Positions 1 to 12,201 of a stretch of 64,000 nt of DNA are shown piece after piece; position 1 is the first letter of the stretch; every line of letters starts with the position of its first letter. The notes below the pieces were generated by a model. It was not told where the DNA came from and searched no databases. It saw nothing but the letters and a program-made list of their open reading frames with translations. Made by a program: the position numbers and the translations under genes. Location: assembly GCA_036872755.1 (NCBI GenBank), contig JAVHNS010000003.1:2852001-2916000 (forward strand), read 5' to 3'. Source of the DNA: Orbilia blumenaviensis (lineage: Eukaryota; Ascomycota; Orbiliomycetes; Orbiliales; Orbiliaceae).

Positions 1-3000
1 TATAATATTAAAAATAATTTTTAATAAAAAATTTTTAAAGCTTATAAATAAAATTTTGTTGTATAATAAATTTTAAAAAAAAAAAATATATTACTTTATT
101 TTAAATTAATTAACAAAATTATTATATTTTAAAATTTATTTTATATTTTAATTAAAAAACTTTAAAAAAAACTTATTTTTTTATATTATAATTATTTAAT
201 TCATAATTATTTTAAAATTAATTATATTTAAAAATTTATTACAAAAATTTATTTTTAATTTTAAATAAAAAAGTAAATTAAAAAATATATTAAAATTTGT
301 AATTTTTATTATAAAAATAAGTTTAATTAATATAAATTTTATAAAATTTTTTAATTATATAATGTATTAAATATATTTTTTAAAATTATTATTTATAATT
401 TTATATAAAAAATATTTTTAGTATAAAATTTTTTTATTAATAAATTATATAATAAAATATTAATTATTATAAATAAATTAATAAAAATTATTATTTTTAT
501 TTTATAAAATAATTAATAAAAAATTAAAAAATTATAATAAATTTATTATAATTATATTTTTTTTAAATATAAAATTTAATAAAAATATATTTCTAATTGT
601 AATTTTTTTTTACAAACAAATATTAATAATTAATTATAAATTAAATTAATATTAAATTAAATATTATAATTAAAAATTATATTTAAATAAATAAAATTTT
701 TAAAAAACTTATTTAAATTTTTGAAATTTATTTTTAAAACTTTTTTAATTATATTTAAAATAATTAAATATTTTTTTTATTTATAATAAAATTTATTTAT
801 AATACTTTTTAATATTTAATTATTAAATACACTTTATATAAAATATTAAAAAAATAAATATCTAAAACTATTTTTTTTTTTCTTATATTAAAAAAAATTA
901 TCCCTAAAACTAAAAAACATATAAAATTAATAAAAAATACTTATAATATTTTTATAAAAAACCTTTAATTTTCATAAAAAAAAATAAACTATTATTATAA
1001 CAAATAATAAAAGGAAATTTTAAATTTTTAAAAAAAAAATAAAATATATTTATTTATATAAAATTTAAAAATCAAATAACTTAATAAAAAACTTAATTTT
1101 CAAAAATTTAACTTATACATAATCAAAAAAAAATTTAAAAAATATTATTTTAAATTTAATATATTTAAATTAATATAAATATACAAAATATTTTATATTT
1201 TAATCTTAAAAAAAATTTTTCTAAAATTTAAAAAAAATTTAAACAAAATTAAAATCAAATATAATAATTATATAAAATATAAAATTAAAAAAATTTTTAA
1301 TAAATTTAATAATAATAATAAATATTTTATTTATTAAATTATTTTTTATAAATCAAAAAATAATTTTTAATAATTAAAAAAAAATATTTTATTATAAATT
1401 ATATAAAATTATTTTAAAAATAAAAACTCATTTTATTAATTTAATATTTTTATATTTAAATAAAAATAAAGAAAATTTAAAAAAAATAAAGATTAATATA
1501 TTTTATAAATTTTTAATTTATAAAAATATAATTTTTTTATTTAATTAATTTTTACATTTACAAATTTTTTTTATAAATATTTATTTTTATAAATATATAA
1601 TTTAAATAGATATTTATAATATTATTTATTTAATTATTTTTTAATTTTCTTTAAATATTTTATTTTTTTAATTAATAAAATTTTATATTTTAATAATATT
1701 AATAAATAATTATATAAAAATTATATTAATAAAACAATATTATAAATTATTAAAATTAATGATTTAATATAAATTATAGTAAAATAATAAAATATAATTT
1801 AATTTAAAAATAAAAAATTATAAATATATAATAAAAAATTAGTTAAAATTTTAAATAATATTTTAAAAAAAATTTTTTATGAAAAATATAAAATAACTTT
1901 TATTTTATTTAGTAAAAAAATTTATTATATTTATTAAAATATTATAAAAAAAATTAAATATTTTATTAAATACTAACAAATTTTTATTAATTTTTTTTTT
2001 AACAATTAAATTATTTTTAAATATTATATTATTTTTTATAATTTTTTATTTTTTATGAAGAAGAAATTTTCAATATTTTTATATAATTATTAAAATTTTA
2101 ATAAATTAATATTTTAATTTAATTATAATAATATTAAACTTAATTAAAAATTTTATAAATTTTATTTAATTTTTAATAATTTTTTAATATATTATTTCAT
2201 ATTGAGTAAAAATTTTTTCTAATTTTTTAAACTTTTTATTTTAAATTTTTATAATATAATCTACTAAAAATTTTAAATTAAAAATATTTTATAAAATAAA
2301 AAAAAATAAAAATTATTTACAAAAAATTACATTATATTTTTTTATTTTACTCTATTTATAATAAATTTTATATTTAATACTTTTTTTTAATATAACATAA
2401 ATATAATTATTTATAATATAATATAAATACAAAATTATAATTTTTAAATTTTTTAATTTAAATTATTTAAAAAAAATAACCCTCTTTTATTTTACTTAAA
2501 TATAATTTTTTAATTTTTTTTTTAAATTTTTAAATAATATTTTATTGTATAATTAAAATAAAAAATTTAATATTATTTTATATATATAAAAAATATTTTA
2601 TAATTTAAATTTTAAAATTTAATTATAATACAAATTATAATTATTTATATTTAATTTTAATTATATAATTATATAATATAATTATAAAAAATTATATTTT
2701 TAAATATATAATTTTTTATATATAAATTTTTTTTAAATAGATTTTTTATATAATAAAATTTTATAAACAAATTTTATATAAAAATTTTTTATTAAATTTT
2801 ATTATATTTTTTCTCAACAAAAAAATTTTACATAAAAATTTTTTTTTTAAAATTTTTTTTTAAAAAAAAAAATAATATTATAATTAATTATATTAAATAT
2901 ATCTTAACATATCAAACATAAATTTATTTAATTCTAAATTTAATTTATAAATTAAATTTATAATATAAATATTTAAATTATAAATTTAAAAATAAATTAA

Positions 3001-3400
3001 ATTAAAATTAAATTATTTACAAATATATTATACTAACAATACATTTTTAAAATAAATTATATAAAAAATATTATATATAATTTAATATATTATATATATA
3101 TAATATTTACCTGAGCATATAATATTTAAGTTTATAAACAATTTATATTTATATAAATAATATTTATATATATAAAAATTTTTAAATAATAATAATTTTA
3201 AAATTTTTTTTTAAATTTTATTAATTAATTTATTAATATTTAATATATTTTATTTACTATTTTTATTTATTTAAATTTAATATATTTTTATTAGAAATTA
3301 CACTATTTAATATTTTTATATTTAATCTAATTTACCTTAAAAAAATAATCTAAATATTTTAGATTAAAAATATAATTAATTAAAGAATATTAAGCTGTTT
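1..3400. repeat. Extremely AT-rich, gene-free block (RIP-like or centromere/subtelomere-type)
   Basis: The sequence is almost only A and T: the first 60 bases contain three G/C, and 841-1260 contain about 28 G/C by hand count. No open frame of useful length, no tRNA and no recognisable transposon domain can be read. Such AT isochores in Pezizomycotina are usually transposons destroyed by repeat-induced point mutation, or centromeric or subtelomeric DNA; which applies here is inference. Residual C and G are not evenly spread between strands (841-1260 keeps C but almost no G). No telomere repeat is present. A mitochondrial origin cannot be excluded from composition, but no mitochondrial gene is readable. 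Confidence 0.75.
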
Positions 3401-4876
3401 TAGGAATTTCTTATTTTAGAAATACCCAGGACAGGTGTAATATAAAATTATTTTTTTTCTGTTATTTTTTCTTGTCAGTTTTTGATGCTTGATAATTTCT
3501 GAGATGTCTCTTTCCGCATTCTTTGTATCAGTTACAGTATAGATTATTGTATTTATTTAGGCATTTATTATAAAGAGTATAATTAATTTTAATTTATTTG
3601 TTTGCCTTACTAGTATATTTGTATTCAAATAAATATTTCTTGTTATTAATTGTTAAGGTTAGACTATTTTTATTTAATTTTATTAAAATGTATTATTAAA
3701 TAATTTTCAATTTATAAAATATAAGGAGATTTTATATATAATTAATTATAAATATATTATCAATTTTTTTAAGATTATTAATTACTTTATTATATTCCTT
3801 ATTTAAATTTACTAAAACTTGAACAACCTCTTTTGTTTCAAATAATTCTTTTCTTAAATTTTGCATTTATTCATAAAAAATACTAATTTAAAAGATGTAA
3901 TTATATATAAATTTACCAACAATTAATTTACAAATATTAAACTTTTTAATTAATTAAATAAAATTATTATAATTCCTACTTTTATATACTTTAATTAATT
4001 TAAATTATATTTCCTATTTTGTGGTAACTTTTATAATATATTTTTAATTTTTAGAATTATATTGTTTATAAATAATTTATAAAGATTTTTTACTTTTAGT
4101 AAACTAAATTACATATTTTTAATTGAATATATTTCAATTCTTTTTATTTGTATTCTCGATTGTTTTTTGTTTTATATAAGAGGTATTCTTTGGAATAAGT
4201 TGAATAGTCAAAATAGGTTTATTATTTTAGTTAGTTACTACTTCATATAATCCTTTTTTATCTAGATATAACTTTATTTTTTTTTTTTAAAATAATTAAT
4301 TTTTTGATGTTAGAATTTAATTAAAGAATTTTATTAATTTAGTATTGTTTAAATTAATATTGGATATTTTATTTAATATAAAAATTATTTTATATAAAAA
4401 TTATTGTATTATGTTCTTTTATATAAATAATATAAAGTTTGCTTGTATAAGATTAGAGTTCGTGTAAAATTTGTCATATCTAAAAATTTTAAAATGAAAA
4501 TTTTATGAATTTAGCGGAAACGGAAAATATGAGTTCAACATAGATGGAAAATTTTCAGTGCTCCGGGCTCATAATCTATAAGCTATGCAGCTCAGAAGAA
4601 TGATGATTTGATTAAGTTTTAAATACAAATCTGTTCTTCTCTGCTATAAGGATGTATACATGCTTTTGTGTTGATTATTTGTGACATGGTTACTGGGCAA
4701 TTATTTGCTCATTAACCCTCAACAAACAGCCTCATTAATTACCGCAGTGGGAAATAGTTTCCCGTAGCATGCATGGATATGCACATGGTAGCCATGTTTT
4801 CCACGTTGTTCAGCCTCGTGGAATTTCAATGAAAGACCCCTGTTAGTTCAATAAGTAGCAATATTGAAAGAGAAAG
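3401..4876. other. Transition from AT block to unique DNA; upstream region of the first gene
   Basis: G+C rises stepwise through this stretch. About 3400-4500 is still strongly AT-rich but contains mixed sequence such as the G/C-containing patch near 3415-3540. From about 4510 the composition becomes normal and runs into the promoter of the gene starting at 4877. No gene or RNA was recognised. Confidence 0.5.
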
Positions 4877-6365
4877 ATGATGTTTCTACTACTGGCTCCC
4901 TTATTTGGGACGCTTGTTTCGGCGTTTTATGTCGAGGTTGTGTCTCCATCTTTCCCTAAATTAGGTCCATGGCAGCGTAAGTAGTCTGGTTATCGCTTTG
5001 AATATCATCTAATCATTGCAATTTCTAACATTTAATATCCTATAGTGTGTCATAACACCCGCCCAGCCCAAGAGAAATACGAACTAACCCTCTGGGCGAT
5101 CGATATTTCCACTACTACCTGCGATCTCACAGGCGGAGACCCACATTTCCAACTCGTAGAATACGATATTGACAAATTCGCATTAGCTGGAGATAAGTCG
5201 GCGGGTTGGGATGCGTATGAGACCAACGTTACGAACAGGGGGCAGAAGCCCGTGGTTATGACTGAGAGTAATCTATATGTGGCGCTGGCGTATAAAGCTC
5301 TGCCGACGGGGAATGATGTTGTTGCTATGTGGGTTTCTCTCGAGATCCGACTGGATTTCTGTTCTTGTTTCTTAGCTTTCTAGTTGACTAATATGGGGGT
5401 TGGGGTTGTATAGGTTCGAGCCCAGAAGATATGGGTCTGTTATAGCGGATGATCCTGTAACTGGGGATGTTCTCAAGTTTGTGGGTGGGCATCGCGATTC
5501 TGAAGTTCGTCTCAATCCGAATGAATTGGGCCTACAAAGTACGTATAAACATGCACACCTATTGATCGTACCTCTATATCGATATTTTATACTAAGCGAT
5601 ATTAAAATTACAGTCGACCTGGTCCAAACCGACGATGGGGATGTCATAGGCGGTGAACTAAACCCCGGCAGGAAATCCATCTTCCGTACCGAATCAAACC
5701 CAGACAAGGACCCGAATTCACCAGAGGTCATATTCCGAATATCAAGCCCCTTGCGCATGTATGAGTTAGGGCGCGACATTGAAATCGCTAGAAAGGCAGA
5801 TCAAAAACTGTCGGCGTTTAGACCCAAAGAAGCGGTCCAGAATTTCTTTGGGGGCATTAAGAAGTCTATCTCTGAAAAAGTATCCAATGCGAAGGAGACA
5901 GTTAAGGATAAAATTAAATCTGGATTGGAGAAAGGGTTGGCGAAGGTCATGCGGAATCCTAGGATGCATATTCACGGTCTCGGAGAAAATTTTGAAGAGG
6001 AGAAGGAACAGGAGAAAGACGATGAAGGTGACTGGGAGGATCAAGGCGACTGGGTTGACAGGTTTGGGAATAATCAAGACGATCATTGGGAGAGTAGACT
6101 AGCTAGGTTCTATGGTGGAGGTCCTACTTCAAACGCTGATAATGGAAAGATAAAACCGAATATTGTCGTCACCGAAGAGAGTTGGGAAGATATTGATGAA
6201 GCCCAAGGTGGTTATTATGAAGGTGAAGGAGTGGATGAACCCGGCGTTATTCGGGAACACTATATTGACGAAATTAAAGTTGAGAAGCCAAAAGGTATAG
6301 AGGCCTTTGAGGTGGAGCAGGGGAGCAAGGGGAAGTCGGCACCGGGTAGTAACAATAATTTGTAG
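4877..6365 (+). CDS. Predicted secreted acidic protein, unknown family
   Basis: Four exons are inferred: 4877-4976, 5046-5328, 5414-5538 and 5614-6365, giving 419 aa. All introns are GT-AG (69, 85 and 75 bp) and the frame is continuous across them. The first exon encodes a clear signal peptide (MMFLLLAPLFGTLVSA, probable cleavage after VSA), so the product should enter the secretory pathway. The middle carries a mixed alpha/beta-looking region with few cysteines. Residues around 240-290 are Lys-rich and probably helical, and the C-terminal third is very acidic and rich in Glu, Asp, Trp and Gly. I recognise no family. The third intron (5539-5613) is a multiple of three without a stop, so its retention would insert 25 residues; it has a good GTACGT donor, an ACTAAG-like branch site and an ACAG acceptor, so I treat it as an intron. 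The gene is the first after the AT block, a typical site for lineage-specific secreted proteins. Confidence 0.7.
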
Positions 6366-6564
6366 AGAACCCTTTTAATTCCGAGGGATTTTCGCCATTA
6401 AGGCATCTGAATAAGTACATCAGACCTTTAAAAGTTAGGAATTTCACGATGGGTGATACAATGATAAGAATACAAAGGGAATATTCTGGGTACTCAACCC
6501 CATTAGTGGATATCTCGCATGCATTGTTTTCCACCAAGTCAGTATTACCAGCAGATCTCTTTAA

Positions 6565-8282
6565 CTACTCTTTGGAAGAAGGGTTGGCTTTCTGTCCAAT
6601 TATGCCCAAGAGGATGGCATGTCCATTATTGTTAGGAAGAACGGTAAGAACTCCCGAAGATTCATCATATTTGGCCTTATGAGTCGTTTTCTCGGTCTCA
6701 GTCGTCTTCTCGCCACCGAGCCCGATGTCAATGCCGAATATGACGAATCCGCCTTCCTCCTCGGTGATAGACTTGAAATGAGAGTTGAATTCGCTAGCAA
6801 ACTGATCCTTAAATTTGATCGTCATTCCGATTGTATAAGCAACTACGACAGCTTTAGGTTGGATAAAGTCCATAATATTGGCTGGGGCGCCCTTCTCGAG
6901 ATTTGGGAAGATATGGGATACGTTGGGGACATCCCTAATACCGTTTATATTAGCTGAGCATGCTTTGTATAAATGGGATATCTGTCATATTCTTGCCATT
7001 CTCCAGTAGTTAACGGCAAGATCTCCTGCCCATAAATGTCCAAGGTTGCCTCATAATCGTTGACTGTCATGGCATTGAAGGTTTTGTCGAATTCGGTTTT
7101 ACGGTCATAGCTCGCCCAAGCACCAATGAACCAGCCAACAAAGCCATCGCCGTTGACATGAGTGAAGCCGCTTTCTTCCCAGTTGGAGTGGATATATTTC
7201 TCAACCTCAAGGGTTATGGATTTAGGCTTCAAGTCGCCTTCTGTCATTTGAGATGCCCAATTTCCAATTAAGCCTTTGTAATCACCTTCGATTCCATACT
7301 CTGGAGAGAAAATCTTGACATAATGTGGGAATTTCACTTTTTTACCCCTGGCAGCCGCCAGTGAGTCTGCGTCATTAAGTTGAACATTATCGGTGGTAGT
7401 AGGCATATTGAATCTATCCAATTTTGCAATGTTTAGCCAGTGTCTTACTCATTTACACCCATACAGACGGAATACTAGGGGTAGTTTCGCATTGCCATAC
7501 CCTGGTTCTGAAGTAGTTGAAAGTGCCTGGACTATATTTTGAAGAGCTGAGTTCTTAGCGGCCGCATTTGGACCGTAAACTCGCAGGCGAAGATCCGACT
7601 CCTGACCAACGGCAGATGCCCAGGCTTGTTTAGCTTCGTTGAACGAAGGGTAGTTAGACTGCGCCCATTCGTCGATCGTGGGGTAAGACCCCGGGTTCTC
7701 TTTATATAAAGCAACTGCTTGCTTGAATTCGTCCAAGTAGTCCTTTTTAGCCTGTTCAGATTGCCTTACGGCTTTGACATATGCTTCGTATAGGCCAGGG
7801 TCGGCATCGGAACCCTAGTTTAAAATTAGTACTATTCCTTTGCTTTGTCTACGTACGATCGGGTAGTAAGTCTTACAATGTCTACGTAGGTCAAATATCT
7901 AACACAATCAAACCACAGTCAGCGTATTCCGTGTGGCTATTTGCCTTGGTGCTAGATGCTTGACTTACTGTTGTAGGTCGAGGATGTAGCTTCCTGATCC
8001 TTGGCCAAGGTATAGCGGCTGGCTGGGAGATAGGACACCGTCGGCCCACTTGTAGATACCATAGTTGGTAACTTCGGGTGGCACATTCTCGCCTGCTAGT
8101 ATTCCCACAGTACTTTGGAGAGCTGGAAAAAAGATTTGTTCAGGGTTTGGTTCAGGCATAACCTCTTCTTGAAGATTGAAGACGTAGGCTTTCCAGAACG
8201 CCTCCTGATCTGGGGAGAGCTTGGATCCTTCTTCATCATCTTGAGTTTTAGGGATACTCATAACTCTAAATCCTGCTGACAT
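6565..8282 (-). CDS. Orphan paralogue A (no signal peptide), probably frameshifted
   Basis: Exons on the minus strand are 8282-7969, 7898-7877 (only 22 nt), 7814-7459 and 7413-6565, separated by GT-AG introns of 70, 62 and 45 bp. The product would be about 512 aa. It is a paralogue of the gene at 9590-11553: they share the order of conserved words (NYGIYKWAD vs NYQLWQYAD, GSY, YLTY vs YLSY, YGP, NMP) and the same intron positions and phases. Unlike that gene it starts with MSAGFRVMSIPK and has no signal peptide, so it is probably intracellular. The last exon is interrupted: the upstream frame stops at 6945, while the frame carrying the C-terminal part (stop at 6565) is offset by two bases, and the switch falls at a TATAT run at 6946-6951. 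This is either a real disabling mutation or a sequencing/assembly error. Family and function are unknown. Confidence 0.6.
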
Positions 8283-9589
8283 TTTGTATTGGAAATTGAG
8301 ATATATTTTAGTGGGAAGGTTTTATTAGTAGATTTTTGCACGCTTGAGTGCCCGAATACTCTAGATTGAGGATTGGATATGGATTAAATTCGAAGGAACA
8401 ATGGACCCTTTTTATAGATCGCGAAAGTCAAAAGGGTTGTGCGGGTACGGCCGCTGAGGCTTAAGGCAATGGTGCTGCGCGGCGAGCAACGATTCTATGC
8501 GATATGGAGTCCACCGCCCAATTGGTCATTGACATCTGCTGTGAGCCTTTCCATCATTTGTGGTATTCTCGAACCATCTTGATTTTTACTTTGTTCGGAT
8601 CAGTTTTCAACTACTCCCACTTCGATTAACACCTAATTTGGCAAATGAAGTATCAAAATGCTTGTCCAATGCATTGAAGGGGCGGGTACCCTGTTTATGT
8701 ATCACCAACCCGCATTCCGACTGCGAACAGCTTATAAACTGTAATACTGTGATACGAGAATTCAACTTGTGCTACATACTTTGTGTACCATCGATACCGA
8801 AGTACTGTTCCGAAACGTTTCTTATCTTGTACTATTAGATTGACGAAGCTAGGTTTGTAGGAATTCATTGACGAGTAAGGCGGGGTAAAGTAGTGGACGG
8901 CTTTGGTCGATCAATTTATTCGCTCTAATTCAGGTAACTAGAAATTCTGTTACATATTTGTTCAAGGCTTTCATGTGAGATCTTCGAGCGCCCTTCTAGT
9001 TTAGGTTTATGCAAAACAACCTGCAAGTCTGCCGGATGTGTGTGGAAGATCCGATTGATTGGTTTGCTTTCATAGTTTCTCGTTGTCTCGATTAGTGTAC
9101 GCTGTGCATCTGGTGAATGCAGTGCCAGTGGATGCGCCGACGAACCGCTCGGGGCATCGTGTATATGCGGTTCATCGCGATTAAATATTTTAGGGTATCA
9201 ACCTTGGAGAACAAAAAAAAAGATTTTCTACCTGCAAGACGGCATCTCGCATAGCTGCGGCGTGTATGACATGATCGAGCTCGCGAGTTAAGCGGGATAT
9301 AAACTTGAGCGATTGCCATTTAAAGCGGATAGCTTGAGGATACATACTAGATATCAACGTCCTGCAATATGCAACCTTAGAATTTATCACCATGTCGCGC
9401 ACAGCATCCACCGCAAAGAATTCGACTTTGGTTGTTCACGGCAAATCATTGATGATAGGGAATAGGATAACACAAATTTCAACTGCAATGCATGAACGTC
9501 TAGGCACAGCCAAGAAGACTCTTCTCCCAAATAGTCGACTCAATGGTGGTAGATCGCCCTCTACACTTCCGCTAAGATGCGTTATACAC
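8283..9589. promoter_or_regulatory. Shared 1.3-kb divergent promoter region of the orphan paralogue pair
   Basis: The two paralogues are transcribed away from each other, so this interval must hold both promoters. A TATA-like TTTTTATAGA lies near 8409-8418. No convincing gene is seen; the small open frames inside have no homologous look and no splice support. Possible co-regulation is an inference from the arrangement only. Confidence 0.4.
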
Positions 9590-11553
9590 ATGCGATTGGC
9601 TCTACTCTTCCTCGCCCTTTCTTTGTTTCCATGGGCGCTCGGATCAGATGTATCGCCTGTAAGTTTCTAGGAGCACCTTCTACTAGGGCTATGCGTCCTA
9701 GGGTAGGATATTTCTATAAACAATAACACTTTTGCTAAACTTCCCCGATATATAGCCAGCAATGGCAAACAGATCTAGCGTAGCCCCCGCAGCTCTAGGT
9801 AGTACTGTTATATTTCCTTCTGTCACTGGTATCGCCTTTTCCAGCATGAATTCTCCTATTCAAAAAGAACAGTGTCCGTGTAACTTGGACAACATGGCCC
9901 TCGAAACGAAGTCTAGGAATAAGCCAAGAGATCCATTCAACGGAAATGCTGCGCTTCTATTTGCCTATGCCCAGGCTCTGGCAAATATCATTGCTCCAGA
10001 TATGGATACTACAGATTCTCGACTAGCACTCTACCTCACACCACCGTTTTACCCAGGGATCACCGTCGAACAACCCAACCCTGGACCCTTGATGAACTAC
10101 CAATTATGGCAATACGCAGATAGCCTACTCCCAATAGATTCTCCAGTTTGGAATTATGGTGGTGGGAGCTATTTTGACTTTTATGGCGAGTATGCCCCCT
10201 TATATTTTCTATCTCGCCTGCATTGTCGTAATACAAAACATAAATAAGCCTAAATTAGCGATTGGTGGAAGTAGATATCTGAGCTATGCATCTGTTAATG
10301 GCTCTCTGGTATGTTAAACCTTCAACTATGCATGCATACAAGACCTAGAATACCTCAATCTGTAGAAGTCCGACCCGACAGCACGGAACAAAATGTTACA
10401 TCTCTTCAACCAATTAAAAAACGCAGCTAAGGCAGTTGACAAAGCCAAAGCGGCCGCTATAGCCACGTACAAGCAACTAGCAGTTCAAGCTACAGGGGAC
10501 CGTGGAACACTACCCCCAGAACTACGGAACTTGACGGTCTGGCTTGAGGAAAACGCTACTTACCGTGTCAGCCAAGAAAATTTAAACGAGATTACACAGC
10601 TCTATAACAACGCTCGATTGGAGTACTACGGACCGGGAGTAAAGGAAATAAGTGACCTCTTAACAAAGGTCGCCCAGGCTAAGGAATATCTGAAGCCTGT
10701 CGAAGGGTAAGAGACCCTGCTGCTGTCAGGAAGCGGTAAATGCTCCTAACCAATTATTTACAATTAATCTGTGTAGCGACCTTAACATGCCCTGCACGAG
10801 TTCGCCTCAAAGTTGGGCAGATCGTCTTAAGGAAGCTCGAAGTGGGAAAAGTTCAACCACCCAATCCTCGGGTGATTTATTCTATAAACCAAAATACAGC
10901 CTAAACGCCGACTACGCCCAGATAGTTGACTTCTGGAGTGACGAGTATCGCAGGGACATCAGCCTGAAGACAATTTTCACCTTATCTCTTGATGACCTCT
11001 CTAAAGTCGACATTGATTGGGATACCCTTGGATTTCCTAACATAGATAAAGGACGTGATGAGGGGATTTCTCCCAAGGATACGATTTTATCACTCCAAAC
11101 CAAAACACAGACTCTAACTCCGCAAGTAGAAGAGATTGTCATATCTGCGACCAATTTTCAGACATTCAACATTAATCGAGGGAGCTGGTAAGTTAATTTC
11201 ACCAATCCAATAGTAAATGAACACGAGCAGAGCTAATAGTTTGAAGGGATAAATCGGACTTTAAAGCTTGCTTCCCCAAGCTCCGCGCTGACGCACCGAT
11301 ACGGTTGACAGTGCCTATCGTTCGCCCCAGTAGATTTTTATTTGCGTATGGGGTACAAATTGAGGTTCGAATCAATGGTTCTGAAGTCAGGGAATTTGCA
11401 TATGGGCTAGACCAAATGGGTGCGAAGAGTGCGAATCTACTAGGCGTAACTCGCGGTTTGCAGGTGAAGGATAACGTCGTCACTACGAAGACGGAGGATG
11501 ACACGGACCCTGGATATCCGTATTTGTTGGCTGTACTAGGTGAAAGACTATGA
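9590..11553 (+). CDS. Orphan paralogue B, predicted secreted
   Basis: Six exons are inferred: 9590-9658, 9756-10189, 10272-10308 (37 nt), 10366-10706, 10777-11187 and 11247-11553, giving 532 aa with an unbroken frame. The first exon encodes a textbook signal peptide (MRLALLFLALSLFPWALG, cleavage probably before SDVSP) and ends exactly at a GTAAGT donor. An ATG at 9762 lies inside exon 2 and would give a protein without the signal peptide, so an alternative start is possible. The remainder aligns along its length with paralogue A at 6565-8282, including the micro-exon (both encode Y-L-[TS]-Y) and the phase-2 intron before the NMP motif. The C terminus ends YPYLLAVLGERL, matching HAILLGIIGQ in A. 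Four N-terminal cysteines lie close together. Domain family is not recognised, and no function is proposed. Confidence 0.7.
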
Positions 11554-12201
11554 CTAATTTTTATGTAGGAAATTGATGCAGCTCTCAGATAGAATATTTT
11601 AAACAATAGCGGTTAGCAGTGACAAATTAAAACAGCTATATCGCCCATACTGGGTATGGTTACCATGCGTAATACCAGACAATTTGTTGCACTTTTTGCG
11701 TTGTCGAGTATCTCTCCGAGGAGTTGTGGACGGGGCTTCTGTTGGTAAACCGATTGAGCAATTATTAGAAAAGAAGTTAGGGTATTCCGTGGTTATAGGC
11801 ACATGGTAGATGCAAGATTCATGCCGTACCTGGAAAAGCGGGGTAGAGGCAAAAATATAAGCCTGGGTAAGTGCGAGACTAGCACCTGGTGCCCGCGCCT
11901 ACTCTTCGATATTTGGGATAGTTCCTCTCTTCCTCGTGCTAGTTTACGGTATGAGCTTGTATAGGAGGGTAGGAATGTAGTAGAGTTATCTCTCAAAGGA
12001 AGGAAAATATATATATTATACAGAAGTAAATCGAACAACATGGTATCCAATATCGTCATATTGCTCGTCAATCATTATTAAGTATTAGTAAAGAGTAGAT
12101 AAAAAAGAATTTCCAGCACGTAATGATTAAAAGCAGAGCCACCTCCGTTTTCTTTCAGGGCGAACAATACTACTCGCAAACGAGCTGGAATCCCTTCGTT
12201 G
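11554..12201. other. Intergenic, nothing recognised
   Basis: Mixed-composition spacer between orphan paralogue B and the gene on the opposite strand at 12202-12996. Small open frames on both strands have no start or splice support. Confidence 0.5.

Noticed and set aside
901..912. CCCTAAA near the left end as a possible telomere
   Set aside because: A single occurrence; a telomere would show many tandem TTAGGG/CCCTAA units.
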